64,000 bases of DNA from Welwitschia mirabilis (lineage: Eukaryota; Gnetophyta; Gnetopsida; Welwitschiales). Shown piece after piece: positions 57,036 through 64,000 of this stretch. Where the stretch lies: NCBI GenBank assembly GCA_051453625.1, contig JBOZIK010000001.1:240831371-240895370 (forward strand), read 5' to 3'. Both the position numbers and the translations under genes were made by a program. The stretch's first letter is position 1. Each line of letters begins with the position of its first letter. The notes beneath the pieces are model-generated. The model saw only the letters and a program-made list of their open reading frames with translations, was not told the DNA's origin and made no database searches.

Positions 57036-57248
57036 TATTATCATGATTTATTAGAGATGACATGTGGAGCTATTGGGCATTACTCCTAAAAATTAGGTTA
57101 GCAACACAAGAATCTAGTAGTCATACTAGTTATGAAAAATTGAAATCTACTTGAGAGATACTTTTTATGGGGGATGACTAAATGATATATAGTGACACAA
57201 ATATGCAAGTAGTTCCATATTTGACAAAAAATAAAAAATAAAAGAAAG

Positions 57249-57250
57249 TG

Positions 57251-57283
<33 letters not shown>

Positions 57284-57309
57284 ATGTGTGTGTGTGTCTG
57301 TGTGTGTGT

Positions 57310-57359
<50 letters not shown>
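57249..57359 (+). repeat. (TA)n(TG)n compound microsatellite
   Basis: A short TA run followed by about 90 bases of TG with a few interruptions (TATG, TCTG, TCTC). It produces a His/Thr-only open frame on the minus strand that is not a gene. Confidence 0.97.
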
Positions 57360-57943
57360 TATAATATATCATATAGGCATAAGACTTCTGTAATACATTT
57401 ACATTATTGGAATAAGACATTGAAAACACAAATTATATAGATTGAAGACATCATATCACTTTGGTCCATTATGGAAATGATACATATCTATACTAAGCAT
57501 TATTCATAAAAATTGGAAGACTGACTTAGGAATGTACTATTTATACTAATGCTAAAAATTTGAAACTTGTGTGAGCGTCACTTTCACAAGGAACCAATAG
57601 ATGGTATAGAAATGCATTTAGGCATATTTTCATCATTATATATAGGGCATAGGTGGATACATTTTTCCCTAATCCTACACCCATTTATATCTTGATGTAG
57701 GCCTACTACATAGATACATACATAATTAACCTATTTCACTAATAAATAAGTTAAAGTATCTAACTTGCTATATGCTTAACAGGGTCAATATGCATTTGGA
57801 AAAATGTTTTCCTTTAATGTAACCGTTCTTTATTTACTATGATGGATCTACACTTATGGAGTAGTTAAATAATGGAAATACATTGTAGTGCATATTAAGA
57901 AAGGGATTAAATCTTGTTATACATGTATTTAAAGCATTAGAGA

Positions 57944-57988
57944 ATATAAATATAAATATAAATATATATATATCTATATATATATATC
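57944..57988 (+). repeat. AT-rich simple repeat (ATAAAT / TA)
   Basis: Three ATATAA(AT) units followed by TA runs, in the 3' region of element C. Confidence 0.9.
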
Positions 57989-58127
57989 CATGGTGTAAAG
58001 TTATTTTTACTTCATTCATTTAATTAGTTGGCTGCCCTATTTTTTGTTTTATATTTCAAGTAGAGTAGACTTCTTACCTAGTTAATAAATTTGGACTTCT
58101 TACATAGGTAATAAATTTGGAGCCTTA

Positions 58128-58920
58128 CCTAATTTCTAGCATCATAAGTAATTCATTTTGATGATTATACTAGATTCATGAAGTTATGTATGATTTATCA
58201 CTTATTTTAGTAACCACTTTTGAGTTACATATAATTGCATGTGAACATAGGTGAGGCAGAAAATTATATAAGAACTAATTCTCATCCCATTTCTATAATT
58301 TTTCTAGTTAACAAGATATATATCAAAAAGCATAATCCCAATTTTACCCTCAATTTATGTCATCTCCAATCTTAGTTATGCATTCCTTCATCTCAATCAA
58401 TAGCTTAGATTCATCACGTAGTTTAGGAATATGATCAAATCCTAGTTTCATTTCATCATAGATGCTATCATTCATGCACCTGTTTAACTATGCTATGTCA
58501 CATTTGATCTCACTTAGCTCTATTTGATATCATCCATTCGTTTTATCAATATATCACTAGTGCTGCTACTTAGACTTTGCTACCTATCTCACTTCCATTT
58601 TTAGCATTTAACCCTTGTATGTTTAGCCATTGCTAATCCTTTAGATGCTACATATTCCTAACCTTGATGGTGCTACTATAATATTCTTTAGCACCATCAC
58701 CTTATCCATTTAGTTCTCTTACCTACTACACACATCTACCTCCTTGCATGCCTTGTTTCACCTATCTTCACAATAGTGTCCTATCTTTTTATGATTTAGC
58801 AATTCTAACATTTCTACTAGTGCTACCATATAATTTTACTCATACTCATATTGTTGTTTTCTTTTTCCAATTCTAGCTACATTATTTTATCTTAGATCTA
58901 TAACCATAGTAGTTATCTTC
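58128..58920. other. Non-coding DNA between element C and a transposon-protein pseudogene
   Basis: No motif was found. The DNA is slightly richer in C than the surroundings, with repeated TAG(T)GCTAC and CTACC words at 58560-58840. It could be the upstream part of the element carrying the pseudogene at 58928. Confidence 0.4.
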
Positions 58921-58927
58921 GTAAAAA

Positions 58928-59930
58928 TGTCAAGCCGATTTGGAGATTTCATTATCGAGGAATCATTTAAACAATGGTTCATCCAACATGCTAGTGTATA
59001 GGTCAATCGATTGGAGCAAATAAATTGCAAATATTTGTTAGAAGAAATAGGGAAAATATACTTTTAATAAAGGCCAAGGAATTCTATGCCAACCTTCTCA
59101 TCCTACATAGAGGTGAAGAGAGAGAAGATTCAAAGGAGAAGGAGGATGAATGGAAACTTAGCATAAATGTTAAAGGTATTTCTTTTCATATTACACTTAC
59201 TTTGATTTCCAAAGTTACTCAATTCTATAATCCTAATTTTCTAGCTCTTATTTTATAAAAGGATTTAATGTTATTGTATGATGAATTAAACATTAAATAG
59301 GGAGGAGGCAATTTATTTCAAATATTTATTTAAAAACAAATTATCTTTATCATAAAGAATCTATACTCGTCTCACATTACCAATGTTTATGTCTCTACTT
59401 TATAGTTCATGTCTATTATTAAAAATAATAAATATCTCAATATATGTACACTTATTTTCTATATACCAAAAGAGGCTAGAGTGAACATTAGAAATCTTTC
59501 ACTTCCCACTATCATTAATGATATTATCAAATATGTTAATGACATCAAACATTTTCATACTAAGGGATAGAATGAAAAGGCCATAAACTACATCATTAAT
59601 AAATAGATCAAATAATTACAAAGGCATAATTGACTAGATTATGTACTCAAAATCAAGTTAAAACCTCTAAAGCATAGAAATAGAAGAGCTCAAAGAAAGA
59701 GGAAAGACAACCTTAACCTCTACCACATTGAGATATGACATTAGGAACCACCTCCTCACAATAAGAGAGAGAGATTTTGCAGAGGCTACACGTCTGACAT
59801 AGAGGAATATATTCTAGAGACTTTAGAAGACATTGCAGAGAGAGCTCAAGGAGATCATGGAGAGATTCAATAAGATTTAGTGAAGCCTTGTCCATGTCTA
59901 CTCAAATGAGAAGATCCTCTTTAATATGTT
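58928..59930 (+). pseudogene. Plant-transposon-protein family pseudogene (PF20167-like)
   Basis: The start side reads MSSRFGDFIIEESF from 58928, with a frame change by 59025. The open stretch 59025-59258 gives AKEFYANLLILHRGEERED and VKGISFHITLTLISKVTQF. It resembles the family core (V)REFYANL...VRGV.F..S...IS.I....P, which I recall as the putative plant transposon protein domain. Later broken frames run to about 59590, and a Glu/Arg/Gln-rich stretch at 59690-59890 resembles the charged C-terminal linker seen in such proteins. Usually carried within Athila/Tat-type elements; the biochemical role is unknown to me. Confidence 0.5.
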
Positions 59931-60310
59931 ATGATCCTTTACTCTTCTCTCTTTTTCTCTTTTTTTTCTTTTCTCTATTACTTTTCTATTTTCTCTATTA
60001 CGTGTAATGTTTCTTTTCATATTATATGTAATGTTTTCTAAGTAATAGTAAAATTTGTATTTTTTTAAAATATATAATGGTAGATGATGTTTTCTAACTC
60101 AATTTAAAGATTAGATATAATGTATAAATTGATTAGGATAGATGCAAAGTAGAATTATTTTTACATTATAAATCATGTGAATTACATGGAAGTTCACATC
60201 TATACTTTACTTAAAAAATTTTGAAAATTAAAAACTATGGTTAAGTAAATAAGAATTTTTCATGAACTTAAATGTTAACTTTATAATTGACATGGCTGGA
60301 GATGCTTTGA
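59931..60310. other. Pyrimidine-rich tract and AT-rich DNA
   Basis: A TTCTCTCTTTTTCTC-like tract runs from 59937 to 60000, followed by AT-rich DNA with two copies of ATTACGTGTAATGTTTCTTTTC / ATTATATGTAATGTTTTCTAAG-like words (59997 and 60020). Nothing else was recognised. Confidence 0.5.
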
Positions 60311-60333
60311 TATATATATATATATATATATAT
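60311..60333 (+). repeat. (TA)n left of gap
   Basis: A pure TA run that stops at the N run. Confidence 0.95.
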
Positions 60334-60695
60334 NNNNNNNNNNNNNNNNNNNNNNNNNNNNNNNNNNNNNNNNNNNNNNNNNNNNNNNNNNNNNNNNNNN
60401 NNNNNNNNNNNNNNNNNNNNNNNNNNNNNNNNNNNNNNNNNNNNNNNNNNNNNNNNNNNNNNNNNNNNNNNNNNNNNNNNNNNNNNNNNNNNNNNNNNNN
60501 NNNNNNNNNNNNNNNNNNNNNNNNNNNNNNNNNNNNNNNNNNNNNNNNNNNNNNNNNNNNNNNNNNNNNNNNNNNNNNNNNNNNNNNNNNNNNNNNNNNN
60601 NNNNNNNNNNNNNNNNNNNNNNNNNNNNNNNNNNNNNNNNNNNNNNNNNNNNNNNNNNNNNNNNNNNNNNNNNNNNNNNNNNNNNNNNNNNNNNN
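60334..60695. other. Assembly gap of 362 N
   Basis: An N run with a non-round length, suggesting an estimated gap. Both sides are TA repeats, which probably broke the assembly. Open frames spanning the Ns are artefacts. Confidence 0.98.
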
Positions 60696-60700
60696 GCTGT

Positions 60701-60713
60701 GATATATATATAT

Positions 60714-60753
<40 letters not shown>
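60701..60753 (+). repeat. (TA)n right of gap
   Basis: TA run with a single GAGA interruption at about 60714. The word GCTGTGATATATA at the right gap edge resembles GCTTTGATATATA at the left, so the two edges may partly duplicate each other. Confidence 0.93.
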
Positions 60754-60759
<6 letters not shown>

Positions 60760-60900
60760 ATGAATCATGATTTAGTAAGCATGATTTTAATTATTAACAT
60801 GTTAGAAGGATAACATACACAAATTTTATAAATTTTAAGGGACTTTTTAGAATAATTCATCATAGAATTTTACAAGGAACTAGCACATGACTACTTGGAA

Positions 60901-61640
60901 TGTGCATTTGCACTTAGATTTTTAAATTGTAAACCCTTTAATTTTAGCAAGTAAAGATATTTTTCAAGGCTTTACTTACCATATTAGTAATTCCTTTATT
61001 AATAACTGTGGTGATCTATTACTTACTAAAATTTTTATTAATAAGGAATGATGCATTATTTTTCCTTTAGGATAACCTAAGATATCTAGAGTTCATGGAA
61101 ACTAAGCTAAGGAAACTAGTGCCATTGTTAAAACTATGTTGCTACTAACATTATGGAGCCAAGTGGGTTCTGCATCTTAGGATTTCCTAAAAAATGGATT
61201 AATTAATTGATCATCTATTAAATAGTAAATAAATGGTTATGATGAAGTCTTGTCTCATCATGGTTTTGTAAGCCTCCTTTTACTCTCCTTGCGTATGAGG
61301 GAATGACTAGTTGAGTTGGCATCTTTTGTGTTATGCCTTGTATTTACACTCTCATTTAGTATTCTCAATAGTGATTCCATTATTGATGAATGCACTTTGA
61401 TCTATGATTATATTTACTTTACTTTCCATCTCTAATTCAATTAAAATTACTATTTATGAAATAGTGTTTTCTAATAGTTATTTTATACTTGTAAAATTGA
61501 GCCTTCAATGATTTTTAGGGTTTAGATGATTGAAAGTAGATGATATCTTTATAATATCATATTATTTTCCTATATTTCATTAAAGCAATAATATTTCTTA
61601 CTTGTGCTTTCTTTGCATTTGGAATCTACATGAGATTAAT
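60901..61640 (+). repeat. A-family Athila-like LTR, truncated
   Basis: From CACTTAGATTTTTA at 60911 it aligns with the LTRs at 3529 and 11340: CTAGAGTTCATGG, GAGCCAAGTGGGTTC, GTATGAGGGAATGA, TATTTACACTCTCATTTAGTAT and TTTTTAGGGTTTAGATGATT. It ends at about 61640 before the LTR end. The first ten bases (TGTGCATTTG) differ from other copies. It might be the displaced 3' LTR of element C. Confidence 0.8.
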
Positions 61641-61860
61641 GTAAGGTAACCCCTTCTATATCATCATTTTTTATGGGACCTCATCTTAAATCACTTAACA
61701 TAAGCCCATCTTATGTCAAATTGTATGGACATTCCTTTTTTATATACCTAAATACTTGCTTAAATGTCCCAAAAGATGCATCCCTTAGTGATCACTAAAA
61801 CCTCACGCTACGAACTTCTAATAACCATTATAATCACTCAAATAAATCATAATGCATTAT
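61641..61860. other. Short unassigned stretch
   Basis: AT-rich with a few CG. Nothing recognised. Confidence 0.3.
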
Positions 61861-61865
61861 GTAAA

Positions 61866-61928
61866 GCATCTAAAATTTTAAACCTACAACCTTAGAAATA
61901 GGCAATAAATATCTTACCAATTAGCTAT
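61866..61928 (-). repeat. SINE-like tRNA-derived head 3, minus strand
   Basis: On the minus strand TAGCTAATTGGTAAGA resembles a Pol III A box, and AGGTTGTAGGTTTAAAAT about 30 bases on resembles a B box. The arrangement ...TTGCCTATTTCTAAGGTTG... is typical of plant SINE heads. The tail was not identified. Confidence 0.4.
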
Positions 61929-61929
61929 T

Positions 61930-63311
61930 CTTAAGAGGAAGACAAACATATGAAATGATTTCAAAAACTTTGTCTACAAGTGGTTTCACAAACCTTCTAT
62001 GGTAAGCAAGAGAAGAAAACCCACCAAGATATAACTCTGGAACCTTCTTAAATATCAATTTCCAAATTAATTTTTTAATTGTAAGCACCTTAATCTTCAC
62101 GAATTGCGACTTAGCGAAACCGACCCTCCAATATAACGCAAAATGCCAGCTAAGACGTCTTAACACGCTAGATCCTATACCAACCATGCAACAACTAGTG
62201 CAGAATTCTTTGTTGCTCAGTTACCATGCTTGGTATTTGGTGGTCAACGAAGAATTCTCTAACTTTTGTAAAGGAGGTTTCTTTTTGACCAACTGTTTTC
62301 TGTCAAAGAAACGGCTAAAGCGAACACCTTCCACAAGACTGAAAAATGCTACTGACCTCGTGCACGTGTAATAATGAATGCAACAAGACACTCATAGTAG
62401 ACATGAATAATCTCTCTACACTTTTTCATAGTATTCCGAATTTCCATGGAAGTGAATGACAGTAGGGATGGTAGATGAAGGGACAAAGGTTTCAGGTTGG
62501 AGGATGTTTTCAGTAAGGAGACTTTGGACCTTTCTGTCTCTAGTTAATATGCCCAACTATCTGCAACTTCCCATTAAAAACCAATTCTACAAAACGCAAA
62601 TCTTGTTAGAAAGGTAGAATAATGGAAATCACTCACAGTTCGATATTACAGCAAATCAGCAGAAGACGGAGGAGTGGCAGCGTCATAGAAGCATACGGTA
62701 AAGTGAAACAGGGTGGCAGCGTCCACCGGACACCAGAGACTAGACAGCAATGAAGAAAGGTGGCAGAAAATACCAGCGGACAAGGACCCAGTAGTCAAAG
62801 AAAGATCGCGCAGACCAACACAAAGCGAACAGAGTGCTGGCAAGAGCGGCGGTCAAACGCAGCCAGTGGACTGTGCGGCTAGCAAAAAGGGGGCGGGTTA
62901 GCAGCTTCGGCCAGTATACGCAGGAGACAGGAAGAAAGAAAAAGGAGAGCCACTTCAACACAGCGGTTTCAGAGAGACACAGTGCTTTGAAGTAGAGGCA
63001 AAACGCTAAGAACTATCGGAAAGACACGACGGAGCAGCTGCGATGCACTAGCACATTCAGAGCAGTGGCCAGCGGTGGCACTAGGAGTGCTGGCAGCTGC
63101 ACATGATCACAGTGAGCCGGCAGATATGGCACCTCCGAAGAAAGAAAGGGCTAGTGTTAGAAAACAGGGCTTCTGTCAAACATCACAGCCAGGAGGGGAT
63201 GTGTGCATAGAGGCATGGGGAAAAGCCTGACACAAAAAGGGACAGCGCTCTGCATGGAGGATGGAAGAACCAAGAATGAAGAGATCACAGAGAGAGAGAG
63301 AGAGAGAGAGA
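61930..63311 (-). other. GC-rich, CG-retaining island 2
   Basis: Between about 62030 and 63290 the DNA is much richer in G and C than elsewhere and retains many CG dinucleotides (GGCAGCGTC, CACCGGACACC, GATCGCGCAG, GAGCGGCGGTC). Read on the minus strand it starts with a CT microsatellite, runs through a pyrimidine-rich, CTGCCAC-repeating stretch, and has an ACTGTGAGTG word at 62633 that resembles a splice donor. This arrangement could be a plant 5' leader or first exon, or a young retroelement end. An 88-codon minus-strand frame (62187-61921) has no family similarity. I do not call a gene. Confidence 0.5.
63289..63311 (+). repeat. (AG)n microsatellite
   Basis: About 11 AG units at the boundary between the GC-rich island and the plastid-derived segment. 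Confidence 0.95.
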
Positions 63312-63358
63312 TACCTAGTAAAATACTTAGTGATACTATGTATGGATTCCGTTGTCTC

Positions 63359-63562
63359 TCCCCAATTCTTTTCAATTTTTAAAATTACATGGAAATGAAT
63401 TGGTTTAGTGATACTAGCTATATGTTGGGTATCATCGACAATTTGGATAAATGATAGTAATATTATATCTTGGGCAGTTACATTTTTAGGCCCAACAGTA
63501 GAAGTGTAAGCTTTGTGAATTCCTTGTAACTCACTTCTATAAATAATTTCTCTTAGATTCAT
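63359..63562 (-). pseudogene. rpoA: Nuclear copy of a plastid rpoA fragment
   Basis: The minus-strand frame begins at 63562 with NLREIIYRSELQGIHKA, continues with GPKNVTAQDIIL, then IVDDTQHIASITKPI and LKIEKNWG. It matches the N-terminal-domain part of the plastid RNA polymerase alpha subunit (NLKEIV.RS, GP..(V/I)TAQDIILP, IVD..Q.IA.LT.PI, L.I...(R/W)G). About 68 residues are covered of a usual 330 or so, and both ends are missing. No stop occurs in the segment. Upstream residues of rpoA (the EES(V/I).EIL side) are not found to the right. It is a fragment of organelle DNA, not an expressed gene. Confidence 0.78.
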
Positions 63563-63810
63563 TACTCTTTCCTTCTCCTTTTGCTAATTTCTATTCGTTA
63601 AGAAATTTTTATTCTAATTATTCTATTCTAATAAAAAGGGTAAGATATTTATATATGATTCTTCTCCTGTTACTATAGAAGCTGAGAAGGAAGGAACCTT
63701 TTGGATGTAGTTAGATACTTTTCAATATAAAAAAAAAATGTAGCCTTTTTGATTCACATTAAGATATTTAAAGAAAATTATTTGCTTTTTATCAACCCCT
63801 TGGAATGGTT
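63563..63810. other. Spacer between the plastid-derived fragments
   Basis: No plastid gene was recognised in either direction. A T- and A-rich stretch at 63540-63650 could be plastid intergenic DNA, but I cannot confirm it. Confidence 0.35.
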
Positions 63811-64000
63811 TTGGTTGCTAAGTCTTATGCTATAAATGCATAGGCAAGTAAAGAATACATATGTTAAGCCACTAAGGAAGTAAGGGATCCTAAAGAAGCT
63901 AAAGAAAGACCTAATTGGAAATGAAGAGAATTATTTATTGCATTATAAAGACGCTTATGCCCACATCCCAATAAACATCCTGGAGGAATATGTTCATCCA
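63811..64000 (-). pseudogene. psaB: Nuclear copy of a plastid psaB fragment, cut by window end
   Basis: The minus-strand frame reads [20 protein letters not shown], then [22 protein letters not shown], stop, HMYSLLAYAFIA, stop, D. This is the photosystem I P700 apoprotein A2 segment [55 protein letters not shown], quoted here only to show the family. Both in-frame stops are TAA where psaB has CAA for Gln. It breaks off just after D near 63815, and the other end lies outside the window. The functional gene is in the plastid; this is a decayed nuclear insertion. Confidence 0.92.

Larger units (their letters stand above)
43390..58128 (+). mobile_element. Athila-like element C (A family), RT-less, interrupted by element B
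   Basis: It contains a partial 5' LTR, a tRNA-Asp-type primer site at 44126, gag at 44880-45413, the inserted element B (45419-54610), gag C-terminal region 54616-55590, protease 55590-55960, and the integrase C-terminus at 56050-56310, followed by the A-type 3' non-coding region to 58128. RT, RNase H and the integrase core are absent: the stretch equivalent to about 15110-17830 of element A is missing at about 56040. The 3' LTR is either lost or displaced to 60901. Confidence 0.85.
56320..58128 (+). other. 3' non-coding region of element C
   Basis: It aligns with 19800-21035 of element A, with shared GACCTC / TACATG repeats and CATCTATAC(A)T(A)GG. The polypurine-side segment AATAAATTTGGAGCCTTA appears twice in short form (58085-58099 and 58109-58127). 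Simple-sequence arrays at 56803 and 57249 are additions not present in element A. Similarity to A ends at the base where the LTR should begin. Confidence 0.75.

Noticed and set aside
57178-57429. 83-codon minus-strand frame rich in His-Thr
   Set aside because: It is the translation of the TG microsatellite at 57249-57359.
60262-60768. Open frames of 146 and 166 codons across the N run
   Set aside because: Most residues are undefined because they span 362 Ns; the rest is TA repeat.
61921-62187. 88-codon minus-strand frame
   Set aside because: No recognisable motif. It might be part of an exon, but nothing in the sequence supports a start or splice sites well enough.
62646-62961. Opposing frames of 62-73 codons in GC-rich island 2
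   Set aside because: They overlap on both strands, carry simple Arg/Ser or Leu/Phe composition and match no family I know.
1-64000. CRISPR arrays, operons, bacterial promoters, rRNA or intact tRNA genes
   Set aside because: None seen. The content is eukaryotic retroelements; the tRNA-like heads lack a full cloverleaf and CCA-side stem.

Overview
This window looks like plant nuclear DNA from an intergenic or large-intron setting. It is very AT-rich, contains no host gene I can support, and is built almost entirely from old, nested LTR retrotransposons. The plant assignment rests on Athila/Tat-type and Tekay-type Ty3/Gypsy elements, Ty1/Copia elements, tRNA-like SINE heads and two plastid gene fragments (rpoA and psaB) at the right edge. 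CG dinucleotides are rare outside two islands. Coding remnants carry TAA/TAG/TGA where the family has CAA/CAG/CGA, as expected from long-term decay of methylated cytosine. I cannot name the species.

Layout, left to right. 1-1640: nothing recognised. 1640-3536: leader and LTR of an Athila/Tat-like element (H) on the minus strand, meeting head to head with a second LTR family at 3529-4552. 4553-11339: Copia remnants (G), with gag, zinc knuckle, protease and integrase traces but no reverse transcriptase. 11340-21175: a nearly complete, decayed Athila-like element (A) with gag, PR, RT, RNase H and INT in order, then a long 3' non-coding region with repeats and a truncated 3' LTR. 21176-22038: antisense fragment of a Copia-type LTR. 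22039-34189: a second Athila/Tat-like family (D), about 12 kb, with two LTRs, primer-binding site, gag and protease but no RT or integrase. It carries SINE-like heads, a GC-rich island and a 100-N gap. 34190-37880: nothing recognised. 37880-43390: minus-strand Copia element (E).

43390-58128 is an Athila-like element of the A family (C) that has lost RT to integrase core. It is interrupted in gag by a Tekay-like chromovirus (B, 45419-54610) bounded by the 5-bp duplication ATATA. 58128-60900 holds a pseudogene resembling the plant-transposon-protein family and a 362-N gap in a TA repeat. 60901-61640 is another A-family LTR. 61860-63311 is a CG-retaining, GC-rich tract with a SINE-like head. 63359-64000 holds minus-strand plastid fragments of rpoA and psaB, which are not neighbours in a standard plastome.

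No element here encodes an intact protein, so nothing is expected to work today. The window is a record of nested insertions. I found no new enzymatic or defence system. The best observations are structural: the B-in-C nest with its target duplication, two RT-less Athila-type elements, a head-to-head LTR junction on a shared palindrome, two CG-retaining islands next to tRNA-like heads, a mosaic plastid insertion, and an assembly gap flanked by a duplicated 49-bp end.
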